A stretch of DNA of 30,634 nt. It comes from Chromera velia (lineage: Eukaryota; Sar; Chromeraceae). This document shows positions 10,473-19,268 of the stretch, one piece after another; the first letter of the stretch is position 1, and the number at the start of each line of letters is the position of its first letter. The stretch covers positions 1 through 30,634 of the forward strand of contig JAHBMJ010001455.1 of NCBI GenBank assembly GCA_018398765.1. The letters run 5' to 3'. Under the pieces are notes generated by a model. It saw only the letters and a list, made by a program, of their open reading frames with translations, searched no databases and was not told the origin of the DNA. A program made the position numbers and the translations under genes.

Positions 10473-11848
10473 GTATGCCCCGCATTTTGTTTTTTCAGTC
10501 TGCTGCCCCCCATGTTTTGCCTCCCTTTCCGGCTATCGTTTTTTCCCTTCTCTTTTCTTTTTCCTTTCAGATGTCTGCAGAACTGACGGGATTCAAGTAC
10601 AACGCCGTGACGCCGTTCTTGATGAGGACCCCGTCAGTCTTCTTCAGTCTTGTATGTGTCCGCAGTTGCCGCGTCGATCTCGTATGTTTCTTCCAGCTGA
10701 CAATGAGCACTCAAAACAATGAGCACAATGTGCATGTGCATACTGTCTCTAAAACAGTTTCTGCATCCCAGCTGTGCTTCTTGTCTGGACATCCACCAGT
10801 CTGTCAGCAGGGGAGCTTTGATCAAAACGTCGGCTTCATTTGAACACAAACCGTCGGGTGGTTCTCGGAGTGCACCCAAGAGCGGCGTGGTATTCCTTCC
10901 CTAGGAGTCGTCTTTTGGTCTCCTGCAAGTTTCACTGACCGTATATATTTTTCCCCTCTCTATAATCTATGTTTTTTTCTCCGAGTGCCTGCCTGCCCGC
11001 CTGTCTGGACTTCTTTCTGGGGGTCTGTCTTTGTGTCTAAGAAAGAGGAAACAGACAGGAAAATTTACACATTGGCGCTGTAAGTGGGAAAGGAAGAGAG
11101 AGAAAGAGAAAAGGAAAGAACATAATGATTTGGTTGTTCTATCTGTCTACCCGTCTGTCTGTGAGAAGAGCACAAGAATAGGGCCAGGGGAAGAAAAAGA
11201 AACGAGAAACACCCATACGATCTGTCTGCGTATCTGCCTTTCTGCCTGCCTGCCCGCCTACATGCCTCTGTCTGTCTGTCTGTCTGTTTCTGTCTCTCTC
11301 TTCCCCCCCCCACCCCCCTTGTTGTGTGTATGAGTGTGTGTGTGTGTGTGTGTGTATGTGTGTATGTGTATTGATATGCAGAATTCCTGTGCTGCTCTCT
11401 CACCACATCACTCGTCTGGATCCTCCCGTCATCTGGTCGGTCGGTGCATGCTTGCGGGGTCTCGAGATCTCTTTCTTCCCTTTCCTTTTTTTCATTCTTC
11501 TCTGACTTCTTTGTTATCCAGAGGAAGCGCTTCTTTCTCAATCAGGTGGTCTATGCTCATGCGTGCTGGACCTGTGATCTATCGTGTGGCCTCTTTTTCC
11601 TTTGTAGTGGATTTTTTCCGGCCTCGCTGTCGCTCTTCTGGATCATCTTGTTTGGGACAGTCTGAGCAAGGTCGTGAAGCTGTTTGGCAATTCTGTAGTG
11701 CAGTAGCCGAGCGTGCGTCAGTGCGACTCTCAATGTGTGCAGGCTCGGAGGCGGGGAGGTTGATTTGAAGCTGGGCATAAGTTTGGATGATTTTGTGGGG
11801 GAGCTTTCTCCTTTTGTGGGTAGCGTGACCTTTCCTGTAGGATCGTGA
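7113..11848 (+). CDS. YbaK/ProX-type aminoacyl-tRNA deacylase domain protein (nine exons)
   Basis: Exons: 7113-7378, 7737-8561, 8984-9043, 9444-9586, 9867-9905, 10278-10324, 10571-10632, 11382-11435 and 11743-11848 (stop TGA 11846-11848). All are GT-AG, all phases match, and the sum is 1602 nt for 533 residues. Residues 1-165 are mostly helical and unrecognised, perhaps a docking domain. Residues about 225-365 form a Lys/Pro/Glu-rich linker. From about residue 366 comes a YbaK/aminoacyl-tRNA-editing domain: VPCNYYEDM, HLLGAPSVGHLCK, VVMENT, FYAVVVQYIARVN, KKLNFNFAKEE, LTGFKYNAVTPF, IPVLLSHH and W-LGGGEVDLKLG. Proteins of this family hydrolyse mischarged tRNA, such as Ala- or Cys-tRNA(Pro). 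The Lys in HLCKTVV matches the conserved catalytic-site Lys of the family. The start is the first ATG of the frame. The conserved domain is cut into seven small exons while the variable linker sits in one large exon. Introns are rich in sense-strand CT/GT/TCTG repeats. Confidence 0.88.
8825..8900 (+). repeat. (CT)n-(GT)n-(GA)n foldback microsatellite in YbaK-gene intron 2
   Basis: A CT tract at about 8838-8878 passes directly into GT (about 8878-8890) and then GA (about 8891-8900). CT and GA are complementary, so the tract can fold with GT as the loop. It lies in the intron between 8561 and 8984. Confidence 0.85.
9594..9702 (+). repeat. (CT)n-(GT)n microsatellite in YbaK-gene intron 4
   Basis: About 50 bases of CT repeat followed by about 60 bases of GT-type repeat fill the first part of the intron from 9587 to 9866. 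The donor GTCCGT at 9587 runs almost directly into the CT tract. A CAG after the repeat at 9700-9702 resembles a 3' splice site but the following frame was rejected as an exon. Confidence 0.85.
10425..10475 (+). repeat. (CT)n-(GT)n-(GA)n foldback microsatellite in YbaK-gene intron 6
   Basis: CT repeat, a short GTGTGTGT loop, then GA repeat, the same order and strand as the element near 8850. It is located between exons ending at 10324 and starting at 10571. Confidence 0.85.
11030..11380 (+). repeat. TCTG-purine composite repeat and (GT)n in YbaK-gene intron 7
   Basis: Alternating purine runs (GAAAGGAAGAGAGAGAAAG-like) and TCTG/CCTG runs resemble the array at 200-1250. They are followed by a C-rich stretch and a GT tract at about 11334-11370 that stops at the 3' splice site (ATGCAG, 11376-11381) of the next exon. 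Confidence 0.75.
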
Positions 11849-12460
11849 AGACAGAATTGACGGGGCACACGAATGAATGTCAGCGGGGTTTTTGCTTATC
11901 GAATCTTTGTTTTCCGGAGCTGGGGTGGACAGTGGGAGCATGCACGAAGATTCCGCCATAGCTGATATACCTCACCCGGATGTAAGCCAGTGCAATGGGT
12001 CGGGAAAGGCAGTTTTGTCTCGTTAATTCGGGCGGATGATCTTTGATATACAGCCTCACCGTGACGGCCCTGTCAATAACTTGACTCAAGAAGGGACTGA
12101 TGAACGGTTGTCTCTATAAGAGACTGTGAAACCTAGGTGAAACCTTATTCTTAGCCTTATTCTACCTTATTCTTCATTGATTCAGGTATGACAATGATGA
12201 CATTGAATTCCGGAACGTCGGAATCAGGATCTGCCAGTGGTAGTAAGACTGAAGCGATGATAGCATGCTATCGTTGCCATGCACTGCAGCTAGCCATGCA
12301 GTATGACCATTGACTCTCGGACCTTCAACTCCGATCAACGTGCGGCTTTCATTCATATAAAAAAAAAACATAGGTATATCGATCGATCCACCTCTTAATT
12401 GAGTCTTAAATAAAAACATATGTATACAAATATAATTTTAGTTTAACATCTGATTCAATT
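11849..12460. other. Convergent spacer after YbaK gene, no gene seen
   Basis: Sequence between the YbaK-gene stop and the first AT-rich repeat. Composition is balanced up to about 12120 and then becomes AT-rich with short poly-A runs. ORFs on the minus strand here have no family resemblance or splice support. The 3' untranslated region of the YbaK gene probably lies at the left edge. Confidence 0.5.
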
Positions 12461-12464
12461 TATA

Positions 12465-12546
12465 TTACTTGATTGATTGATTGATCATTGATTGATTGTA
12501 GTTCCGCACAAAGTCCCTTCGGCTATGTGAATTTATTATCAGAGCT
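12465..12546 (+). repeat. Dispersed GATT-GTTCCGC repeat, copy 1
   Basis: A TTGATTGATTGATTGAT run leads into GTTCCGC, then CTATGT about 20 bases on, and CAGAGCT. The same ordered blocks occur at 18751-18827 on the same strand. Two copies in AT-rich spacers point to a degenerate interspersed repeat of unknown class. Confidence 0.6.
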
Positions 12547-12676
12547 AAGATGAATTCTAAGATTAAATCTACTAGTAAGTGCATTAGAATTAGTATGTAG
12601 ATTACTTACCGACTGTGGCTTGTGCGATCGACATACTTACCGTTGGTGCTTTATTTGACTAGTAAAGATTTGAACT

Positions 12677-13172
12677 TTAAAACAAGGCTGTATAATCAAA
12701 AAATATATTTATTTATAATTAATCACTTTCAAATTCCCATAATCACGATAGTATAATCACCAAATATATTGGGTGCATAGCAAAAAGGAGATATACCCTA
12801 AACATTTGTTTTTGGTGATGAAAACAAGGCTGGAGCACTCAGTTAAAGCAATGTAGAAGCTGGGATAAAGTAGATCTAGCTTTGAGTTACAAATTGAGTA
12901 GAGACAAACAAGATGTGAACGTAAAATTATGTATCAGTGAAACTAGGAACCTTCTCGGCTACTGAAACTACGTACCAGTATAGACGAATAATTATGACTT
13001 CAAGACAAAATCGTTTTATAATTAGTGACAATTGCCTTCAAAACACATATTAAGACTACTAAGAATCACACTTTTGAGCTAGAAAAATAATTAAAATATT
13101 CAATCATAATCAATCAACTTCCAAGAAAAGTGATTATATTTAATCATTTTTGATTATACAGCCTTGCTTTAA
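12677..13172. mobile_element. MITE-like non-autonomous DNA transposon
   Basis: Bases 12681-12702 and 13147-13168 form terminal inverted repeats that differ at one position (core CAAGGCTGTATAATCAAAAA). A weaker inner inverted segment around AATCACTTT extends the match. TTAA lies directly outside each end (12677-12680 and 13169-13172), as expected for a TTAA target duplication, so the element proper is 488 bp. It is AT-rich and contains no ORF of note. The short length, inverted ends and lack of transposase fit a MITE. The TTAA target suggests a piggyBac-like source, but this is inference. Confidence 0.75.
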
Positions 13173-13174
13173 AG

Positions 13175-13601
13175 AAAAAAAAAAAAAATCTAAATGATTT
13201 CATAAAGGATTCTGTCTATGTATGGTAGTACTTAGTAGTATTCCAACATAAAAAAAGCCTAGAAAAAAGCTTGTGAAAACTCATATAAGTGGCAATTTCA
13301 TACGGGCAAAAACGTGAGTCACGTGACAACTACTAGTTAAAGCACCTACAATAATAATTTAATAATTAAATTTAAAAAGAAACATCCTGGTTTGAATTAA
13401 GTATAAATCAAAGTGAACTGCTGTTGTAAAGAACCGAACTGCCTCATGCGTTGCCGCTGAACGCTAGACGCCTATTTATAGGCCGATGGCGATGGCGTAT
13501 GCATGATGATGACTCGGATGATGATGATGATAATTAAATTTAATGTGAGATGTGTTGTAACTTTGAAAAACGAGCCAGGCTCCAAGGCTCGGAATAGAGT
13601 G
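13175..13601. other. AT-rich spacer between MITE and transporter 3' end
   Basis: AT-rich sequence with a poly-A run at about 13175-13188 and a (GAT)n/(ATG)n stretch at about 13500-13535. I see no coding or RNA feature. The right edge probably contains the 3' untranslated region of the minus-strand transporter. Confidence 0.5.
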
Positions 13602-15652
13602 TCAATTTTCTTTTAGTGGCACGCTTTTCTCCTCTACCAGTTCTGACACTTCTCCTTTTTCTTCATCTGTGCATGGCAAAACTTTCTTTTCTTTCTCTTT
13701 CTCACCACTCTGTCGCCCTCCAATTTTGTCGATTCCAAACGCCGCCACTTGAAGGGAGACCACAACAACCCAAGCCAATTTGCCAAAACTTGCTGATGTT
13801 GTCTGAAAGACCGCGACTGCCATCCCGTATGTGAGAAGCATCGACATCGCGTTGGCCAAATTCTTCACGATGACGTCCAGGTGCTTCAACAAAGCCACAA
13901 TGGCAAAGTCTTTCGAAACGTACCTGCATGTACGGAGCGCGGAAGGGATCGAGAAGGACACAAGACATTGTGTATTTCTGTCAGTCTCTCTTTGTATCTC
14001 AGGCTCTGACTGTGTGTTTGCTTCTTGCCTCCCTGTTTGCCTGTCTCTCTCTTTTTCTTTCTCCGACCCTTTCTCTCGCTCTCGCTTTGTGCATGTGTCT
14101 GTGTGTGTGCGTGTCGTGTATGTGTATTGCGAAAGCTGGAATCTTCAATCAATCAGCAAACCCGACCAAGCAGCCGGATCCTCTGTTTGTCAATCAGGCG
14201 CAGACAAAGATTGAATTAATTAGCAAAAAAAGCAATCAAGAGACCCAGGCAAAATGAACCGAATCGACAGAGAGAGCTCTGCCCACGTGCCTGGATTCAA
14301 GAGATTCATAGTGCAGTTAATGAAAAGCGAATGCGTGGGTACATTTATCGATCGATCGATCGATTGGACGCAAAAAAACCTCAAATCTCCTTTCACATGC
14401 AGACACATGATATGGACTTGGACAAAAAGGAATCCACAGCTAGGACGCACCACAAGCCGAGGACAACGGTTCTCCATGTCCAAGGAGCTCCCCCATCCGG
14501 TCCGTTGAAGAAATGGTATTTCCCGCTCCACCCCTCAGGAACGAAAAAGGTCAATTGCACCACAAAGCTAAATGCTGAGGCAGCTCCGTAAAAGAGGCTC
14601 TTTCCGTATATCAATTGCGCTAGAAAGGGGGCATTTACCGTCTTCAGCCTTTGGTCACACAAACACCCACACACGATCGACAGGCTTAACTTGATCCCAA
14701 GGCAGATCAATCCTGTTGCTGATGGACCTGATGCACTCCCAGAACTACTTTTCCCTTCAAGGGAATACCCCACCATCGACCAACTGATTGCCATCAACAG
14801 ACACCATCCGACCCCCGTTTGTCCCCTGCCCCACGTTAAGAGAAGCAGAGCAGTGCCCACGAGTTTCAACTGTGAGAGAAGTGCGTACGTTGTCGCATCC
14901 ACCCCCCCCGCACTGAGTGAGAACACCCCAAACAAATCTGCCAGGGAATACCCCACAGCTACGGGTGCAAATGCCCAGTGGTTTCTGAAGTTCACAGCTG
15001 CCCTTAGTCCCTCTCGATCCTCAAAGACTGCGAGAAGGCTGCTGCACAGACACGAACTGACCATGCTCGTGAATACCAAGAGAGCAGGGGGGAAGTAATT
15101 CTGTACCCTTCGAACCGTGCCATCCTCGTCTGTGCGGATTGGCAGGCTCCATGCTACGAGATTCGGGTTCAGAGCATATTGCAGCGTTACGAGAATGACA
15201 AGAACCCCCTGGAAGAGAATGCCCTTCCAAGAATCCAAAAATGATTTTACATTCGGATGATCACTTTTCAACTGTTCCTGGAATTCTGGTGAGAAGACCG
15301 ACGGCCTCTGCCGGGGCCTCCCGTCGGATGTTGACTGAAGATGAAAGGACACACGGGTTGATCTGCGCTTACAGAGGGCTACAGCTGAGTCAGCGCTGGG
15401 AGCAATTACGTCCTCTTCCACCGACTGCCCATTCGAGGTGCTTTCATTCGTCAGTCTTTCTTCAGAAAGTGCTACGACATCAGACTCTCTGTTGAACTTG
15501 ACAGTCCTCCTCTTGACAGGATTGGTTAAAGTCTTGAACAGAGAAGGCCGCAGGCTCTCTCCCTCCCCGAATGCGTTGGGACCTGAGCTCGTTGGTATCG
15601 CGTCCTCCTCCTGAAGGTGGTATGGTGTCTCTGTAGAGCTCCCGTCCTGCAT
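13602..15652 (-). CDS. SLC35-type nucleotide-sugar transporter (two exons)
   Basis: Exon 1 is 15652-14418 and exon 2 is 13923-13602. The intron of 494 bp is phase 2 (AA|GTCCAT donor, CATGCAG|G acceptor), and the total is 1557 nt for 518 residues. The first ~135 residues are hydrophilic and probably cytosolic. About ten hydrophobic segments follow. The stretch TYALLSQLKLVGTALL at about residues 255-270 matches the YQVL-Q-K region typical of the CMP-sialate/UDP-galactose transporter family (SLC35A). Exon 2 supplies SKDFAIVALLKHLDVIVKNL, matching the family's conserved VVKYADNI-KGF helix. These proteins exchange nucleotide sugars for nucleoside monophosphates across Golgi or ER membranes; the substrate cannot be read from the sequence. 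The C-tail is hydrophilic and Glu/Lys-rich. The long N-terminal extension is unusual for the family. Confidence 0.85.
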
Positions 15653-16464
15653 GGCGCTTCTTCCTGACCCTCTGTTAATTATATATTACTGGAGACCAGA
15701 TCTTGAGCTGAATGCGTGTGTACTGGTGCACTGACAGAGGAAGTGTCTGTCTGCCCTACGAGCACTCAGACGCGATCCGACATGCAGCTTAATTTTGGAA
15801 GATTGATGTTCGACTGATGCATCGGCTCTGAATTGCACGAGGGAGCGCTCAGCGAAGCGTTACTTGGTCCGCAGACATATGTGTGGCCAGTCCTTCATGG
15901 TGTTACAAGGGCCGTCACTCTCTGAGGTCATGCGGCACCGGTCAGAGCTTGGCTGGCAGCTAGTGCACCCATGGTAAAGTTCTGAAGGTCAGTCGATCAT
16001 GCATCTTCGAAAGCATGCACACCGATACGCGTGCATGCTACTCAGACTGCATGCAGGAAACTGTCAACATGCAGTTGCATCCGTCTACGCGAGACATTCC
16101 GGTAATTTCACAATTAAAAAGATCCCCAAAGAAACACTCGCGTAAGAGCAAAGAAATGACCTTGAGTCGACCCACCTTCTGCCTCACTTTTGAAGCACAT
16201 CGATCGCGAAGATCGTATGGAAATCATGAGGAATGTTGTCCCGTAATAGTTTGTTGCATTGATTGCCTTTCCTGGTTGCAATGCAGCAACCGTCTACTTG
16301 ACAACAACACGCGAACAACGTTACGTTCGAGGCGCACCGTGACTGGCCGTACATCGATAAGTTCTCACAGGCGCCGAAAGGGGTATTTGCACCGTCACGA
16401 TAAATTTGGAAGTTTGGAACTGATACCAGATCCTTGGTACCATTTCTCTTCTTTCTTGCCGTCC
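15653..16464. promoter_or_regulatory. Divergent promoter region with TGCATGC cluster
   Basis: This 812-bp gap separates the starts of the minus-strand transporter and the plus-strand acylated protein. At about 15998-16080 there are at least five overlapping or near copies of the GCATGC word, including CATGCAT (15998), GCATGC (16013), TGCATGC (16032) and TGCATGCA (16048). TGCATGC is a known ApiAP2-type and Toxoplasma promoter motif. Function here is inferred. An in-frame upstream ATG at 16015 means the coding region could start earlier. Confidence 0.45.
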
Positions 16465-17127
16465 ATGGGTTGCCGGTGTTGCACTGCTGCTCCTCCCACC
16501 AAAGAGGCGGAGGGAGACGGCAAACCACCGCAGATGGAGGGCGATCCCAACGCTGTTGAAGTGAAGGCAAAGGAGGGCCCAAACGTGAAAGTCCATTTTG
16601 GACCTTTGGAAGTCTCTTCGGGTGGCGTCGTTCTGAAGCCAAAGTTTAGTGTTGGGTTTCAGTCTGGACACATTTATGCTGTTGGGGGGATGAGGGACGT
16701 ACGGGACGGTCTTGCTGTTGAGGCGCTTGCCATGGGTCAAAAAACCTACTGCACTTCTGGTTCGTCTCTCGTGGAGTTCCTGCAGAAGATTAAGGCAACA
16801 GACCCCATTCCGGTGTTGGACGATGTGATCACAGCCGTGCCCCAGATTGTGGCTGCGGTTTTGGAAATCACCGGGATTGATATCCAGGCACCTGGCAAGG
16901 AGGTTGAAGGGTTGCTTTACCTGTATTCTGGTATTGGTGTAACGGCAGGGGCATATCTTGGCTGGACAGATACGAGTGGATACAGAATGGTGGGGGCTGA
17001 GGGGAAGATCGCTGCTGCTGTCGGACTGGGCATGACCATTCGTGTCGGTATGCATGAGGACGAAAAGTCGGTCCGAATTGTTTTCTTCCTCAGCAACGTC
17101 GGGGGGGATGTGAAAGTGTTCGTTTGA
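16465..17127 (+). CDS. Predicted dually acylated membrane-associated protein, family unknown
   Basis: A single exon encodes 220 residues. The chosen start gives MGCRCCTAAPPTKE: Gly2 is in place for N-myristoylation and Cys3, Cys5 and Cys6 for palmitoylation, a pairing that fixes many alveolate proteins to the plasma membrane or inner membrane complex. Residues 10-40 are charged and low in complexity. From residue 41 on there is a compact domain rich in Gly and Val (VHFGPLEVSSGGVVLKPKF, then about 118-140 and 147-167 hydrophobic, ending FFLSNVGGDVKVFV). I do not recognise the family. The frame stays open upstream to ATG 16015, but the extension is Arg/Cys/His-rich and looks non-coding, and the acylation motif supports 16465. 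Confidence 0.75.
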   Translation: MGCRCCTAAPPTKEAEGDGKPPQMEGDPNAVEVKAKEGPNVKVHFGPLEVSSGGVVLKPKFSVGFQSGHIYAVGGMRDVRDGLAVEALAMGQKTYCTSGSSLVEFLQKIKATDPIPVLDDVITAVPQIVAAVLEITGIDIQAPGKEVEGLLYLYSGIGVTAGAYLGWTDTSGYRMVGAEGKIAAAVGLGMTIRVGMHEDEKSVRIVFFLSNVGGDVKVFV

Positions 17128-17683
17128 CGTGTCTGACTACCTGCCGTTTGTTCATGTGTCCTTCGCGTGTACTTAGTACGGCTTCTCTCTCTCTGATGCT
17201 CCTCGGGCACCTCCGTGTAGAAAAAGGAGTCAGAATGTACAGACACTAACTGAAGATAATTCAACAGAAGTGCCTCACTTCAGAAACCGTTTCTAGTGAG
17301 AAGAAATCTTGAAGGGCCACGGCATGCCCACCCTTGCCGACGCTGGTGCTGTTTTTGCTGCTGCTGCGGTTGTTGTTCCGACCTAGGTTCAGACTGCTGA
17401 AATTCGCAACTAGCTGGAAAAGCAAAGTGGAAGGAATGCTGGCAAGCGAGAGGGCGCACTGAGGGGCTGACGGTTGCCAAAGAGCTCTCACGCAGTCCCT
17501 TGGTGTTGCACCGAACGACCATCAGACCTCTGAATGAGACAGATGCATGTAAAGTGATGATGTAATGCACTTCAGATTGGTTCATTGTGCAGTTTGACAG
17601 AGTATGGCTTACGCAGGCTGTGTTCCGCGCTGTTCTTCCCTCCCTCCGTCCGTTCCCCTTTCACCTAATCTCTTCCTCTCTCT

Positions 17684-17724
<41 letters not shown>

Positions 17725-17740
17725 GTCAGTCTGTCTGTCT
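17128..17740. other. Convergent spacer, left part; no gene seen
   Basis: The likely 3' untranslated region of the acylated-protein gene, then ordinary sequence with a GCTGCTGCTGCGG stretch near 17350, then a (CT)n tract at about 17683-17720. An approximately 100-codon minus-strand ORF at 17280-17585 is Gln-rich because of the CTG repeat and has no other support. Confidence 0.5.
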
Positions 17741-17742
17741 GT

Positions 17743-17874
17743 CTCTGCAACAGAAGAGAATAAAGAAAGAGAAAAAGAAAAAGAAAAGACGATATAGTCT
17801 GCCTCTGCAACAGAAGAGAATAAAGAAAGAGAAAAAGAAAAAGAAAAGACGATATAGTCTGCCTCTGCAACAGA
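17743..17874 (+). repeat. 60-bp perfect tandem duplication
   Basis: Two identical 60-bp copies (17743-17802 and 17803-17862) and the first bases of a third. Each unit has CTCTGCAACAG, a long purine run and GACGATATAGTCTGC. The ending matches the unit at about 380-410 (AAAGACGATATAGTCTGTC), tying it to the same dispersed repeat family as 200-1250. The identity of the copies suggests recent duplication. Confidence 0.9.
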
Positions 17875-18084
17875 CGAAGACACAACATCAGAAGAATCCC
17901 CCTCCGTAGGAGCATCCCCCCATCCCTGTCTAAAGAACATGGCGGTGCCGGTTCCGCCTATGTTGTATGTATTTGTTTGAAGCGCAGTACGTTTTTTCCT
18001 TTTTTGTTTTTTCTTTGTTTTTTTGTTTCTTCTTTTGTCTTGAGTGGAAGCAGCAGAGGACTTACGTGTGAATCCAGTGATCAC

Positions 18085-18132
18085 GTGAAAGTCTGTCGGG
18101 AGGTGGAGAGTCAAGGGGTGCTTGACTTTCAC
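18085..18132. other. Nested inverted repeat (possible hairpin)
   Basis: Outer arms GTGAAAGTC (18085-18093) and GACTTTCAC (18124-18132) are perfectly complementary. Inner arms AGTCAAG (18109-18115) and CTTGACT (18121-18127) with a 5-base loop are also perfect, but overlap the outer right arm, so two alternative foldings exist. No RNA family is recognised. Confidence 0.5.
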
Positions 18133-18162
18133 CTTCCGGGCCCCCTGCCCACGCTGTTTGAT

Positions 18163-18250
18163 TGTTTGTTCTGTTCTTTTGTCTTTGTTCTTTCTTTCTT
18201 TTTGTCTGTTATGTACATGATGAAAAGAAGGAAGAAAAAAAAAACATGTA

Positions 18251-18295
<45 letters not shown>

Positions 18296-18353
18296 GCTCG
18301 CTCGCTCGCTCGCTCTCGCTCTTTCTCTTTCTCTCTCTCTCTGTCTCTCTCTG

Positions 18354-18403
<50 letters not shown>

Positions 18404-18407
18404 CCTC

Positions 18408-18443
<36 letters not shown>
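18163..18443 (+). repeat. Foldback unit followed by TCTG, CTCG, (CT)n-(GT)n-(GA)n
   Basis: 18163-18260 closely repeats the unit at about 460-545 (TTCTTTTGTCTTTGTT, CTTTCTTTCTTTTT, purine run, TAGTCTGTCTG). It is followed by a TCTG run, a short CTCG run (about 18296-18315), a long CT tract, a GT run (about 18407-18421) and a GA run to 18443. This is the longest CT-GT-GA tract in the window. Confidence 0.85.
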
Positions 18444-18445
<2 letters not shown>

Positions 18446-18479
18446 TCGAATTCGGTCTGTGTCTTCTTGTGTTGTGTCA

Positions 18480-19268
18480 GTGACACTGTTATCAGATATC
18501 AATTATTGTGTGTCTCAAATTGAATTAAATTCAAATAAATACAAATAAATTTGAATGAGAGCCAGAATAGAACCTAGAATAGAACTCGGTTAGGCCCGTA
18601 AACTTCCTCTTGGGCCCTAGCCTGCCGCCGCTGCAGGGCCTGCCACCATACATTCACATTGTTTTAAATATTATTTATTCTTAGGTTTGTTCTCAGCGAG
18701 TCATTATACATGACACTGGCAGAAGTTCAGTTGTTATAAAACTTAAAGATATTGATTGATTTTTGATTGATTGATTGATATGTTCCGCCCTAGGGCCTTC
18801 TTGCTATGTCTATCTGTCGCCAGAGCTATTTAGAAAATTATATACTATAAATCACCTGAAGTGTTTTTTAAAAAATTTAAATAACTTCTTATAAATTTTA
18901 CTAGAAATCCTAGCTAATTTTAAATTAGTTATACTAAATTTATGCAGAAGTCTACTTTTATACTAGTAGCGATGGTGTATTCAGTGATCTATAATAATGA
19001 TAGTTATGATGACATTGTGACTACTAGCATTGTGACAAATAAAACGTTTGTAAAAACAGTAAAATAGGCTCAAAGTCAGGCTTCATATAGAGATATTCTC
19101 TTACTTATTTTATTTTTGTGTGATTTAGCTTAAAGGCTGAGTCTCATACCAGAAACGAATGACGACTCATAAATACAAGAGTCAACATACACCAAAGTCT
19201 ATATGCAGGCTAATCGAACCAAAAAATCAAAGTTTAAATACGTTGAATCCACTTCATGCAACAATTGA
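18480..19268. repeat. AT-rich convergent spacer with dispersed GATT-GTTCCGC repeat, copy 2
   Basis: This 790-bp AT-rich block abuts the stop codon of the giant minus-strand gene. At 18751-18827 it holds the second copy of the repeat seen at 12465-12546: GATT runs, GTTCCGC, CTATGT and CAGAGCT in the same order. A small GC-rich patch (18596-18650) interrupts it. No ORF of note. Confidence 0.6.

Noticed and set aside
16015..16464. Earlier in-frame ATG extending the acylated protein by 150 residues
   Set aside because: The extension is rich in His/Arg/Cys without domain character and spans the TGCATGC cluster; ATG 16465 yields a clean MGCxCC motif.
17604..17909. Plus-strand ORF with a repeated Lys-rich segment (KKEKKKKKRRYSLP)
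   Set aside because: It is the translation of the 60-bp tandem repeat and CT microsatellite; 60 being a multiple of three explains the open frame.
18209..18502. Minus-strand ORFs rich in Arg-Glu repeats
   Set aside because: Artefact of (GA)n/(CT)n microsatellites, which have no stops in most frames.
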